A DNA stretch of 54,640 nucleotides from Candidatus Eisenbergiella pullistercoris (lineage in GTDB: Bacteria > Bacillota > Clostridia > Lachnospirales > Lachnospiraceae), in the NCBI GenBank assembly GCA_019115665.1, contig DXDD01000102.1, positions 1-54,640 on the forward strand, given 5' to 3'. Below, in pieces: positions 31,095-39,140 of this stretch; position 1 is the first letter of the stretch, and each line of letters opens with the position of its first letter. Position numbers and translations under genes: made by a program. Under the pieces are notes generated by a model. The model had not been told where the DNA came from, ran no database searches, and was given only the letters and a program-made list of their open reading frames with translations.

Positions 31095-31820
31095 ATGATA
31101 AGGATATGTCTGGTGGACGAAGAGGCGGAATTTCTGGCTCTCATGAAGGAGCTGATCGGGAACTTCCTGGCCCAAAAAGCGATTTTATGTGAAATAGACA
31201 CTTATGAAAATCCGGAGCTTCTGTACTGGGAATTTCTGGAAAAAAGGGAATACGACATCTGCTTTCTGGATATCGAGATGCCGCAGATGGACGGCAGAAA
31301 GCTTGCGGAAAAAATCCGAAGCCTGAGCGATTCCACAAATCTTGTGTTTCTGACTTCCCATAAGGAGTTCATAAAGGCCGGATACCGGGTCAGGGCGTTT
31401 GATTTTATCACGAAGGACATGGCCGGGGAAGAAATACCGGACGTCCTGGACAGGCTTCTGCAAAAGCTCAGGCGGGATGAGAAGAAATTCTATACGATAA
31501 GAACCCATTCCAGATATGAAAAAATACCATACCACGATATCATCTGCATTTACAAGCAGGATCAGAACGTACGCTTTGTACTAAAAACAGAGGAAAGGCA
31601 GGAGAGAAAGGCGATCCGGAAGGTTCTGGAAGAGCTGGACGGAAACGGATTCCTGCTCGTGGAAAGAGGCTGCATCGTCAATCTGGAGCATATCGACAGG
31701 ATTCATGCGCGTCAGGTGCTTCTGAGCAACGGCCGCGCATTGACCATAAGCAAAGAGCACATCCAGGAAGTGAGAGAGCGCCTGGGAATGTATTGCGCGA
31801 ATCAGGCGGCGGACAGGTAG
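31095..31820 (+). CDS. LytTR-family response regulator
   Basis: 241 residues. The receiver domain (1-120) has acidic pair D8/E9, phosphoacceptor D59 in CFLDIEMPQMDG and FDFITKD for the conserved lysine. The LytTR DNA-binding domain (about 138-235) includes FYTIRTHSRYEKIPYHDIICI, LEELDGNGFLLVERGCIVNLEHI and the strand LLSNGRALTIS. It resembles AgrA-type regulators that bind direct repeats. I chose the ATG at 31095 because GGGAGGGG lies just upstream; an earlier ATG at 31062 has a poorer site. It is followed 9 bp later by its likely sensor kinase. Confidence 0.93.
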   Translation: MIRICLVDEEAEFLALMKELIGNFLAQKAILCEIDTYENPELLYWEFLEKREYDICFLDIEMPQMDGRKLAEKIRSLSDSTNLVFLTSHKEFIKAGYRVRAFDFITKDMAGEEIPDVLDRLLQKLRRDEKKFYTIRTHSRYEKIPYHDIICIYKQDQNVRFVLKTEERQERKAIRKVLEELDGNGFLLVERGCIVNLEHIDRIHARQVLLSNGRALTISKEHIQEVRERLGMYCANQAADR

Positions 31821-31829
31821 GGAAAAAGA

Positions 31830-33119
31830 TTGAAAATGAAGGAAATTCTGGAGATATTCGTCTGCTGCCTGGAAATCTGTATCCCCTACTGGTGGACAGG
31901 GAAGCTGGCAGAAAAAAGAGAATTGCGGCGCGGTATAAAAGTCCTGTGGAACATCTGTTTATTGATATGGATCGGGCTGTTATATTATCAGCGTATATTC
32001 TCGTTTTATTCACGATTGTATGTGCTGCTTGAAATAGCCGTGGCTGTTTTGCTGGCGGGATGGAGATACCGTATCAGATGGAGAGATGCTTTTGCCATCG
32101 CAGGTATCTTTTATGAGAGCCTTTATTTTTTATATCTGATGACGCTCATCGCAGTAGAGTACAGCGATGGGTATGATGCCATGAGCAAGATACAGTCCGG
32201 TATCAACTATACTCAGATATGGTCCAGTCTGGCATCGCTGTCTTTGGTATTCATTGAATTTGCCTTGATATACAGACTTCAGAAACAAAGCCTGTCGGTA
32301 TACGGGAGGATGGAAAAGAGACTTGTGATCATTCCGGTTATTCAGCATTTGATGTTGTATTTCTGTGATATGGTCTTTTATGAGTCAGACAGACTGTTCG
32401 TGTTAAAACGTGGATTCTTAGGAACGCTCGGTTACCTGTGCATATTTTTTATCCTTGCCATAGCCTATATTTCAAAAAAAGGGAAAGAGCAAATCAGCGA
32501 GCTGGAAAAACGTGCCGACGCCGCGGAACAGAAATATCAGGAGCGGATAGAGGGAGACAGGGAACGGGATATTCTGGTTCATGATATCCGCAATCACCTG
32601 GTCGTGATAGACGGTATCCTGCAAAACGGGGAAGTGGACAGGGCCAGGAATTATATCGATAAATTGCAGGAGGATTACTGCAATATCAGGCAGAGCTTCC
32701 GCACGGGAAGCGTGGTCGTGGACGCCATACTGGGAAGCAAGGCATATCAGGCGGAAAACGCAGGCATCCGCCTCAAAATCCTGTCGGACGATCTGTCGGA
32801 TTCCTTCGTATCGGACAGGGACTGGTGCAGCATTCTGTCCAATCTGCTGGACAACGCGATGGAAGCATGCGGGAAAATGGAAGGAAAAGGCTGGATCAGG
32901 GTCCGGCTGGAGAACAGGCCCTTTGGAATGGTATGGGTGATTGAAAATGCCTGCCCGGACCCGCAGGACGAACGGGCGGAGGCAAAACCGAAAAGAGGAG
33001 GGGTTCGTCATGGAACCGGGCTTCAGAGCGTGCGCTATGCGATCCAGAAGTACAATGGTTTTCTGGACCAGAAAAGAGAAGGGCATATGTTCAGGACAAC
33101 CCTTGTACTATATAGGTGA
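31830..33119 (+). CDS. GHKL-domain sensor histidine kinase
   Basis: 429 residues of the AgrC/quorum-sensing type. About six transmembrane helices fill residues 5-215, followed by a coiled-coil dimerisation segment (ELEKRADAAEQKYQERIEGD). The phosphoacceptor is H251 in HDIRNHL. The N-box SNLLDNAMEAC has N342. The glycine box is HGTGLQS. Membrane topology without a large outer domain suggests it senses a peptide or membrane state. The TTG at 31830 has the better ribosome-binding-site spacing (GGTAGGGA); an in-frame ATG at 31836 is the alternative. Paired with the upstream LytTR regulator. Confidence 0.92.
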   Translation: MKMKEILEIFVCCLEICIPYWWTGKLAEKRELRRGIKVLWNICLLIWIGLLYYQRIFSFYSRLYVLLEIAVAVLLAGWRYRIRWRDAFAIAGIFYESLYFLYLMTLIAVEYSDGYDAMSKIQSGINYTQIWSSLASLSLVFIEFALIYRLQKQSLSVYGRMEKRLVIIPVIQHLMLYFCDMVFYESDRLFVLKRGFLGTLGYLCIFFILAIAYISKKGKEQISELEKRADAAEQKYQERIEGDRERDILVHDIRNHLVVIDGILQNGEVDRARNYIDKLQEDYCNIRQSFRTGSVVVDAILGSKAYQAENAGIRLKILSDDLSDSFVSDRDWCSILSNLLDNAMEACGKMEGKGWIRVRLENRPFGMVWVIENACPDPQDERAEAKPKRGGVRHGTGLQSVRYAIQKYNGFLDQKREGHMFRTTLVLYR

Positions 33120-33174
33120 GACGGCGTATTCGTTCGCAGGTGAGGGATAAAGTGCAGTACGGGGAGGAAAACGG

Positions 33175-34959
33175 ATGAAAAGAAAAAAGGCCGCAGGCTT
33201 ATTCTGCATTGTGTTCACACTGGTCTGTCTGTTTCTTTCCGGAAGAGCCAACAATGATCTGGGACTCTTTTCGGACACGCACAGTACAGCCGGAATCATC
33301 CCGGAATATGTGAGGGAAGGAACGTCGCTTTCCTTCCTGCTCCTGGCCGTGGCGCTGGCGGTATCCCTGATATGCTTCTGCCTGTATCAATATAAGAAGG
33401 TTCCGGGAGCTGTCGCGGTGGTTCAGCTTGTTATCGTTCTGACGATCTGCGTTTACAGCCTTTTTATGTCGATTCTGTGTATCTGCTGTATGAACGGGTA
33501 TCGGACGGAAGGGCTGACGGCCTCCGGCAGCCCGGCGGTCTCCGGCAGTCCGGCGGCTGAGGAGCCGGCAGGCGAAACGGCACAGGATGAGACACAGACG
33601 CCGGATGAGAGCCGGGAGGCGGATTCTCTGCCGCCCGTTTTCATGCTCCTTCCTCAAAAGACGGTGGAGACAATTCAGATCAACGGGGTCAAGAATTATC
33701 CGCCCGCCGGTACGGCTGAGTTTAACGCTTTTCTGGAGGATCTGACAAGCATCGACCGGACAGACCAGGCGGAAAACGGAGAAATCCGGCGGGGAAAGGA
33801 TTATCTGGTGGTGACGCTTGGGTATGGAGATGGAGAGAAAGCGAATCTTTTCTTCTTCCGACCGGAGACAGACGGGGAAAACTGGTACCTGCAGACCGGG
33901 GATGGGAGGATATTTGGAGGGGCAGATTTTATCACGGATTATGTGAATATCGAAGCGGCGGCTTCCGCTCCGGAGATGCGGGAGAGTTTTGCGCTGTACC
34001 TGGAGCCGGATGAACTGAAGAAATCGGCGGAACTGACAGGACAACTGAAAGAATTGGGCGTTTCCTTCGGCACCGAAGATATGCGCGCTCTTTTTGCGGA
34101 TGAAATGCGGACGCAGAGGAAACGGTGGGAGAAGGAGCAGGAGGCGCTTGAAGCGGCGGCGGAGGAACTGACATGGAGGATGGACCGGTATCAGTATGCG
34201 CTGCAGAAGGGATATGCGCCGACAGAAGAAGAAATAGACGGCAGGCTTGAGGAGATAACAGCCCGGATACGAGAGGCACCCAACTTTGCGGAGCTTGAAA
34301 CGGCCCTGAAAGAATGCGGGACGACCTGTGAGCAGTATCTGCAGGACCGCAGAGAGCTTTACAGGATTTCCCTTGCTGAAGAAAAGCTGTATGCGGCTGC
34401 TTATGAAGAATTCCGCCTTGGAAACGACCGGATCGGAGACCGGGTGTGCGGGGATTTTACGGAATACTGGACGTATTACCTTCTGGATGTGGTGTACCCT
34501 GCCATGGAATCCTATAACGAAACCACACTGGAGCCGCTTCTGAAGGAAGCGGAGGCGTTTTACATAAGAGGATGGAACGGATCTGCGAAAGAAGGTGTAA
34601 GCATTGAAACAGGAAACTTTAAAATACGGCATCAGGCAGGTAATATCCAACAACCTGTTTCTGATAAAACAGATCGAAAAGGTTTCCCCATGGCGGATTC
34701 CGGCCATTATGATCGACGCGGTGGCGGACTGGTCAAAGGGGCTGATTTTCCGGGTGCTTGTGGTGGGATATGTGCTCAACCAGATCCAGGCATCCGCGTC
34801 CATCCGGGAGATTTTTCCTGTGGTGGGACTTCTGTCCCTCCTCTCCTTCGCGTGCCATCTGGTGAATATCCTTCTGAAGAACTGCTATTTTCCCCGGTCC
34901 GATCTGAAAATTCAGTCCCATCTCATGAAGCTGACCTTCCGCAAGGCCCGGGAGGCTGA
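33175..34959 (+). CDS. Membrane protein with SurA/peptidyl-prolyl isomerase-like region
   Basis: 594 residues as an open frame. Three hydrophobic segments (residues ~8-24, 45-65 and 70-95) are followed by a Ser/Gly/Pro/Glu linker. Next comes an uncharacterised domain (LLPQKTVETIQINGVKNYPP to GGADFITDYVN). A helical region (YALQKGYAPTEEEIDGRLEE, FAELETALKECGTTCEQYL) resembles the SurA/trigger-factor substrate-binding part. Coding character ends near residue 477 (base ~34604). The last ~118 codons overlap the ABC gene in another frame, as if the normal stop was lost by mutation or frameshift. Context suggests a chaperone or accessory factor for the exporter pair. GGAGGAAAACGG precedes the ATG. 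Confidence 0.75.
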   Translation: MKRKKAAGLFCIVFTLVCLFLSGRANNDLGLFSDTHSTAGIIPEYVREGTSLSFLLLAVALAVSLICFCLYQYKKVPGAVAVVQLVIVLTICVYSLFMSILCICCMNGYRTEGLTASGSPAVSGSPAAEEPAGETAQDETQTPDESREADSLPPVFMLLPQKTVETIQINGVKNYPPAGTAEFNAFLEDLTSIDRTDQAENGEIRRGKDYLVVTLGYGDGEKANLFFFRPETDGENWYLQTGDGRIFGGADFITDYVNIEAAASAPEMRESFALYLEPDELKKSAELTGQLKELGVSFGTEDMRALFADEMRTQRKRWEKEQEALEAAAEELTWRMDRYQYALQKGYAPTEEEIDGRLEEITARIREAPNFAELETALKECGTTCEQYLQDRRELYRISLAEEKLYAAAYEEFRLGNDRIGDRVCGDFTEYWTYYLLDVVYPAMESYNETTLEPLLKEAEAFYIRGWNGSAKEGVSIETGNFKIRHQAGNIQQPVSDKTDRKGFPMADSGHYDRRGGGLVKGADFPGACGGICAQPDPGIRVHPGDFSCGGTSVPPLLRVPSGEYPSEELLFSPVRSENSVPSHEADLPQGPGG

Positions 34960-36409
34960 CCTGGAATGCTATGAGAACGCGGAATATTATGAAAGCCATA
35001 TCAGGGCGTTAAATGCGTTGAAAAGCCGCCCGAGAATGGCCCTGGATTCCCTGGAAATGCTTTTCGGGGCGCTCTTTGGCTTTTTTGCGCTGTCCGGGCT
35101 GGCCCTTTCCCTGGACGTATCCATGCTTCTTTTTGTCGGGCTCCAGATCCTGGCCAACTTCGTGTTTGCCCGGAAGGAAAATGAGGAGCGCCGCGCCTAT
35201 GAGGTGGAGCTGGCCGAAGCAAACCGTCAGGCTGATTATGTGCGGCGGGTGCATTACATGCCGGAATATGCCAAGGAGCTGAGGACGACCGATATCAGCG
35301 AGGTGCTGTTCAAACGTTTCATCGCGGCGACGCAGAATGGAATCCGGGTGATTGAGAAGCATGGCTTCAAGTGCGCGGTATACCGGCTGTTTGTCGATGC
35401 GGTGTGTACGCGGATGGGCTATTATCTGGTGATTCTGTTTGTGGCTTTCCGCATTCTGGCGCTGAAAAACATGATGATCGGCGACGGCCTCATGGTGGTC
35501 ATGGCGATGTTCAGCGTAACGGAGGCGCTGCTGGATCAGGAGAACAGCTTTTTTCAGCTCCATGAGCATGCCATGTACATCGGCGATCTCAGGGCTTTCT
35601 GGGAGTATGAACCCAAAATACGGGAGGAGGAAGCGGGGGCCGTTCCAACGATGCCGGTTGAGGAGCTTCGGGTAGAGAACCTGTCGTTTTCCTATTTTGG
35701 TTCCGGCCGGAAGGTGATCGACGATATCAGCTTTACCATCAAGGGCGGGCAGACAGCCGCGATCGTGGGCCATAACGGGGCCGGGAAGAGCACGCTGGTC
35801 AAGCTGCTCATGCGTCTGTACGAGCCGACCTCCGGCAGCATTTATCTGAATGGCAGAAGGATCAATGAGTACCGGTTAAGCGCTTATCGAAACTGTTTTT
35901 CTACCGTATTTCAGGATTTCAAGGTGTTTTCCCTTACGGTCGGAGAAAATATTCTGATGCGGCGCACTGCTGAGGGCGATACGGCGCTTCTTACCGAATC
36001 CCTGCGCAAGAGCGGCCTTCTGGATCAGGTTTCCTCGTTCCCGCAGGGCTTTGATACGCAGATGTCGCGGGAATTTGATGAAAATGGCGTTTCTCTTTCC
36101 GGGGGACAGAATCAGAAAATCGCGCTGTCCAGGCTGTACGCGAAGAACGCTTCTATCGCAATTCTGGACGAGCCATCGAGCGCCCTGGACCCCATCGCCG
36201 AATATGAGCTATTTGAAAATATGAAACGAATCTGTAAGGGGCGGACGGTGATTTTCATCTCGCACCGGCTTTCCAGTGCGATTTCGGCGGACGTCATTTT
36301 TATGATGGAACAGGGAAAGATCATAGAGCAGGGCGATCATGAAAGCCTGATGCGGCAGAACGGAAAATACGCGGAGATGTTCAGAAAGCAGGCGGAAAAT
36401 TATGAGTAA
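34604..36409 (+). CDS. ABC transporter, permease-ATPase half 1
   Basis: 601 residues. A six-helix membrane domain (residues ~1-330) is followed by an ATPase: Walker A GHNGAGKST near 389, Q-loop FQDFKVF, signature LSGGQNQK, Walker B and catalytic Glu in IAILDEPSSALDP, H-loop ISHR. No C39 peptidase domain is present. The start is TTG at 34604 with GAAGGTG upstream and a family-like N-terminus (KYGIRQVISNNLFLIKQI). The gene begins inside the preceding open frame. The next gene overlaps by 8 bp and encodes its likely partner. Such exporters beside LytTR/GHKL systems often handle peptides. Confidence 0.92.
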   Translation: MKQETLKYGIRQVISNNLFLIKQIEKVSPWRIPAIMIDAVADWSKGLIFRVLVVGYVLNQIQASASIREIFPVVGLLSLLSFACHLVNILLKNCYFPRSDLKIQSHLMKLTFRKAREADLECYENAEYYESHIRALNALKSRPRMALDSLEMLFGALFGFFALSGLALSLDVSMLLFVGLQILANFVFARKENEERRAYEVELAEANRQADYVRRVHYMPEYAKELRTTDISEVLFKRFIAATQNGIRVIEKHGFKCAVYRLFVDAVCTRMGYYLVILFVAFRILALKNMMIGDGLMVVMAMFSVTEALLDQENSFFQLHEHAMYIGDLRAFWEYEPKIREEEAGAVPTMPVEELRVENLSFSYFGSGRKVIDDISFTIKGGQTAAIVGHNGAGKSTLVKLLMRLYEPTSGSIYLNGRRINEYRLSAYRNCFSTVFQDFKVFSLTVGENILMRRTAEGDTALLTESLRKSGLLDQVSSFPQGFDTQMSREFDENGVSLSGGQNQKIALSRLYAKNASIAILDEPSSALDPIAEYELFENMKRICKGRTVIFISHRLSSAISADVIFMMEQGKIIEQGDHESLMRQNGKYAEMFRKQAENYE

Positions 36410-38198
36410 GAGAGGGAAAAGCTTGGGGATGAAAAACACGGCGTATCTGCTGGGCTATGTGCGCCGCCATGTGCCGGCGTTGTTTTATACGAATATTCTG
36501 ACCGGTATTTTATGGGGATACCTGAATGTGGCGTCCTCCGTGCTGGTGATCCAGGTCGTATTTAACATGATAGGAGAAGGACGGTCTTTTGCGGATGTAT
36601 GCGCCTTCCTTTTGCTGATGAGCATGATCCTGCTGCCGGTTCTCGGGGTGATCTATTATTGCGAGAAAAGACTGTGGCCCGTCCTGAAATTAAAACTGGG
36701 AAAAACGCTTCATACCGAACTGTTTCAAAAAGCGCGGAAGATGGACCTTCGCTGTTACGATGACGCCGGATTTTATACGGACTTCATCTGGACGGTTCAG
36801 GAAGCGGAGGATCATGTCTATGCGGCCGTCCGGAATATGGGGAGCGTGCTGCTCCATGTCCTCGCATGCATTGGCGTGATCGGGATCATGATTAAGATCG
36901 ATCCCCTCATTCTGGTCATTACCGCCGCTTCCATGGCTTTTCAGTTCCTGTTCCGGATGTTGAAATCCAGAATGGAGTTTCTCCGGGAACAGCGCCTGAT
37001 GCCCCTGGTTAAGAAATACGAATATATCAACCGGGTCTTCTATATGCCGGACTATGCGAAGGAGCTGAGAATGAGCAGGATCGACCGACTGCTCACAGAA
37101 GAGTTCGACGGCTGTATATCAGAAATGGATACGGTATACAGAAGACTGCAGCTTCGTATGTCAATCCTGGAGATCGGCGAGCAGGTCTGCAATGTCTTTC
37201 TGACGAACATGCTCCTCATTTTTGTTCTGGCGTATAAGATCCTCATTGCAGGGTCTGTTTCGATCGGCGATCTGTCGGTGTCCATTGCCGCGGTCGGAAA
37301 ACTGAATTCCATGTACAGCGGCCTGCTGACGGCCCTTTCTCAGTCTGCACAGAGCGGAATGTTCGCCGAGAAGCTTCAGACGTTCCTGGCTGCGCAGCCG
37401 CGGATCACCTCTCCCCAAAACGCGGCGGCATTACCGGCGGCTTCCGGCGATATCGAATTTTGCAACGTTTCTTTTCGGTATGACGGCAGCGATACCTGGG
37501 TGCTTCGGCATATCAACCTGAAAATCAAAGCGCAGACCAGAGCCGCCATTGTGGGATATAACGGCGCCGGGAAATCCACCCTTGTGAAGCTTCTGATGCG
37601 TTTATATGATCCTACGGAGGGGGAAATCCTGCTGAACGGCAGGAACATTAAGGAATACGACGTAGAAGAATACCGCCGTTCCTTCGGCACCCTGTTTCAG
37701 GATTTTCAGATCTATGCGGCCAGTCTGGGAGAAAATGTGAAAATGGGGCTGGTTGAGACTGAGGATGAATCGGCGATCCGGGAGGCGCTCAGGACGGCGG
37801 GAATCGCTGAAAATTTCAGCGGCCTTTCGGTTCCGCTGCTTCGGGAATATGATAAAAACGGACGGCTGGTATCCGGCGGAGAGGCCCAGAAGATCGCGAT
37901 GGCCAGAGCTTTTTTAAAGGACCCTCACACGTATATCCTGGATGAGCCCTCAAGCGCCCTGGATCCCATCTCTGAATACAACCTGAACCGGACCCTGTTT
38001 GAGCTGTCGAAGGGCCGGACGGTGATCTTCATTTCCCACCGCCTGTCCACGACCCGCATGGCGGAGCGGATCTACATGATGGAACAGGGCAGGCTCATCG
38101 AAGAGGGAACTCATGAGGAGCTGCTGGAAAAGGGCGGCAGATATGCGGAAATGTTTGAAAAGCAGGCGGAAAAGTACCGGCAGTCTTTTGCGTCATAG
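36402..38198 (+). CDS. ABC transporter, permease-ATPase half 2
   Basis: 598 residues, paralogous to the upstream half. A six-helix membrane domain is followed by an ATPase with Walker A GYNGAGKST near residue 385, Q-loop LFQDFQIY, a slightly degenerate signature VSGGEAQK, Walker B with catalytic Glu YILDEPSSALDP, and H-loop ISHR. The motif YMPDYAKELRMSRID in the coupling region matches YMPEYAKELRTTDIS of half 1. The ATG at 36402 overlaps the previous stop. It is the last gene of the regulator-kinase-accessory-transporter series. Confidence 0.92.
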   Translation: MSKRGKSLGMKNTAYLLGYVRRHVPALFYTNILTGILWGYLNVASSVLVIQVVFNMIGEGRSFADVCAFLLLMSMILLPVLGVIYYCEKRLWPVLKLKLGKTLHTELFQKARKMDLRCYDDAGFYTDFIWTVQEAEDHVYAAVRNMGSVLLHVLACIGVIGIMIKIDPLILVITAASMAFQFLFRMLKSRMEFLREQRLMPLVKKYEYINRVFYMPDYAKELRMSRIDRLLTEEFDGCISEMDTVYRRLQLRMSILEIGEQVCNVFLTNMLLIFVLAYKILIAGSVSIGDLSVSIAAVGKLNSMYSGLLTALSQSAQSGMFAEKLQTFLAAQPRITSPQNAAALPAASGDIEFCNVSFRYDGSDTWVLRHINLKIKAQTRAAIVGYNGAGKSTLVKLLMRLYDPTEGEILLNGRNIKEYDVEEYRRSFGTLFQDFQIYAASLGENVKMGLVETEDESAIREALRTAGIAENFSGLSVPLLREYDKNGRLVSGGEAQKIAMARAFLKDPHTYILDEPSSALDPISEYNLNRTLFELSKGRTVIFISHRLSTTRMAERIYMMEQGRLIEEGTHEELLEKGGRYAEMFEKQAEKYRQSFAS

Positions 38199-38204
38199 AA
38201 GAAT

Positions 38205-38240
38205 CCGGGACGCTTTTTTCGTTGCTGGTTACAGGAATCA
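38205..38240. repeat. Left copy of ~36-bp direct repeat flanking array 2
   Basis: Matches 38776-38812 with only two substitutions and one inserted base. Both copies begin CCGG, contain ACGCTTTTTT and end in TTACAGGAATCA. They bracket a ~535-bp segment that holds a gene fragment, array 2 and a hairpin. Confidence 0.85.
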
Positions 38241-38312
38241 TAAGAAGGTTCCGGGAGCCGCCGCAGTGGTTCAGCCTGCCCTCGTTATGACGGCCTGCGT
38301 TTACAGCCTTTT
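38240..38312 (+). pseudogene. Duplicated fragment of the SurA-like membrane gene
   Basis: These 73 bases align without gaps to 33392-33464 of the membrane protein gene, about 63 of 73 identical. The protein reading would be HKKVPGAAAVVQPALVMTACVYSLF against YKKVPGAVAVVQLVIVLTICVYSLF. It has no start codon, is cut off after the third hydrophobic segment and is likely a relic of a second gene copy. Confidence 0.8.
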
Positions 38313-38372
38313 CAGGCTTCCGGAACCGGGGCAGACATGAGAAAGCCGCCTGCTGCGGGATATTGTCTCTCA

Positions 38373-38676
38373 CTACGGGTTGTTTTCCACTTTTCCTGAT
38401 TTCTGCCGTAGAATTTTGCCTCTCACTACGGGCTGTTTTCCGCTTTTCCTGATTTCTACCGTAGAAAATCGTCACTCACTACGGGCTATTATCCATTTTT
38501 TCTGATTCCTACCGTAGAAAATCCCCTCTCACTACGGGCCAAATTAACAGAATTATATTTTCTGCCGTACAAAACCACCAAAATCTACGGTATAAAAAAT
38601 GAAATTCCCTGTTTTGGCCGTAGTGAGATCCTAATCTCTACGGGTCAGCATGCCATTTTCCTGATTTCTGCCGTAG
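38373..38676 (+). repeat. Palindromic array 2: six units with an exact 53-bp period
   Basis: Left arms CTACGGG (one CTACGGT) start at 38373, 38426, 38479, 38532, 38585 and 38638. Right arms G/ACCGTAG (one GCCGTAC) start at 38405, 38458, 38511, 38564, 38617 and 38670. Both series have an exact 53-bp step. The core is the same as in arrays 1 and 3 (TACGG-N27-CCGTA). Several 25-nt inner segments are alike (CTGATTTCT before the right arm in four units); linkers are 14 nt. It lies between the ABC operon and the Rpn-like gene. Confidence 0.92.
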
Positions 38677-38695
38677 AAGCCTGCCACAGAAGCGG

Positions 38696-38727
38696 TTCCT
38701 GTTCACTGGCAAGCCAGCGAACAGGAA
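38696..38727. other. Long hairpin downstream of array 2
   Basis: TTCCTGTTC-A-CTGGC (38696-38710) pairs with GCCAG-C-GAACAGGAA (38713-38727): fourteen base pairs with a single mismatch and a 2-nt gap at the centre, essentially a near-perfect palindrome. No T-run. Confidence 0.75.
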
Positions 38728-38775
38728 TCTGTCCTGTCCCTGGAACGTTTGCGGCGATGGAGGGCCGGATTCAGG

Positions 38776-38812
38776 CCGGAACGCTTTTTTACGTTGCTGA
38801 TTACAGGAATCA
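38776..38812. repeat. Right copy of ~36-bp direct repeat flanking array 2
   Basis: Partner of 38205-38240 in the same orientation, with one extra A after the T-run. Confidence 0.85.
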
Positions 38813-38832
38813 AACAACTGGAAAAAATGATA

Positions 38833-38861
38833 TTGAAACCTGTGAATCAGGATGATAAAAT
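38833..38861 (+). promoter_or_regulatory. Promoter candidate for the Rpn-like gene
   Basis: TTGAAA (38833-38838), a 17-bp spacer, TAAAAT (38856-38861), with TG at 38853-38854. The leader of about 270 nt contains a CGGCGGA/TCCGCCG hairpin (38900-38916); nothing else was recognised there. Confidence 0.65.
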
Positions 38862-39140
38862 ACAGCTAAGCATAAAATTTCTGTAAGCCGTTCGGCTGTC
38901 GGCGGATTCTCCGCCGTCTGTCACATCTGACATTCCATTCAGAAGCTCTATGCTTGATTCCAGAACAAATGTAACCAAAAGAACAGGCGGGAGCGGACGA
39001 AGGGAATGCCGTGTTACTACTCAGCCAGGTCTGTGCATTTGCTGCGCAGACCGTGCCGTACCCGCCGCACAGGCGGAGACGCTGTTTCCTGTATTGGATA
39101 AGAGAACGGAGACAGCAGCCTTCGCGGAAACGGAGGTACG

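Noticed and set aside
38113..38340. A 75-codon gene after the second ABC half
   Set aside because: It starts inside the ABC gene in another frame; the part after 38240 is the fragment of the SurA-like gene and is better called a relic.
38373..38676. CRISPR array
   Set aside because: The regular 53-bp period suggested it, but the conserved parts are only 6-7-bp inverted arms, the intervening segments resemble each other, and no cas gene is present.
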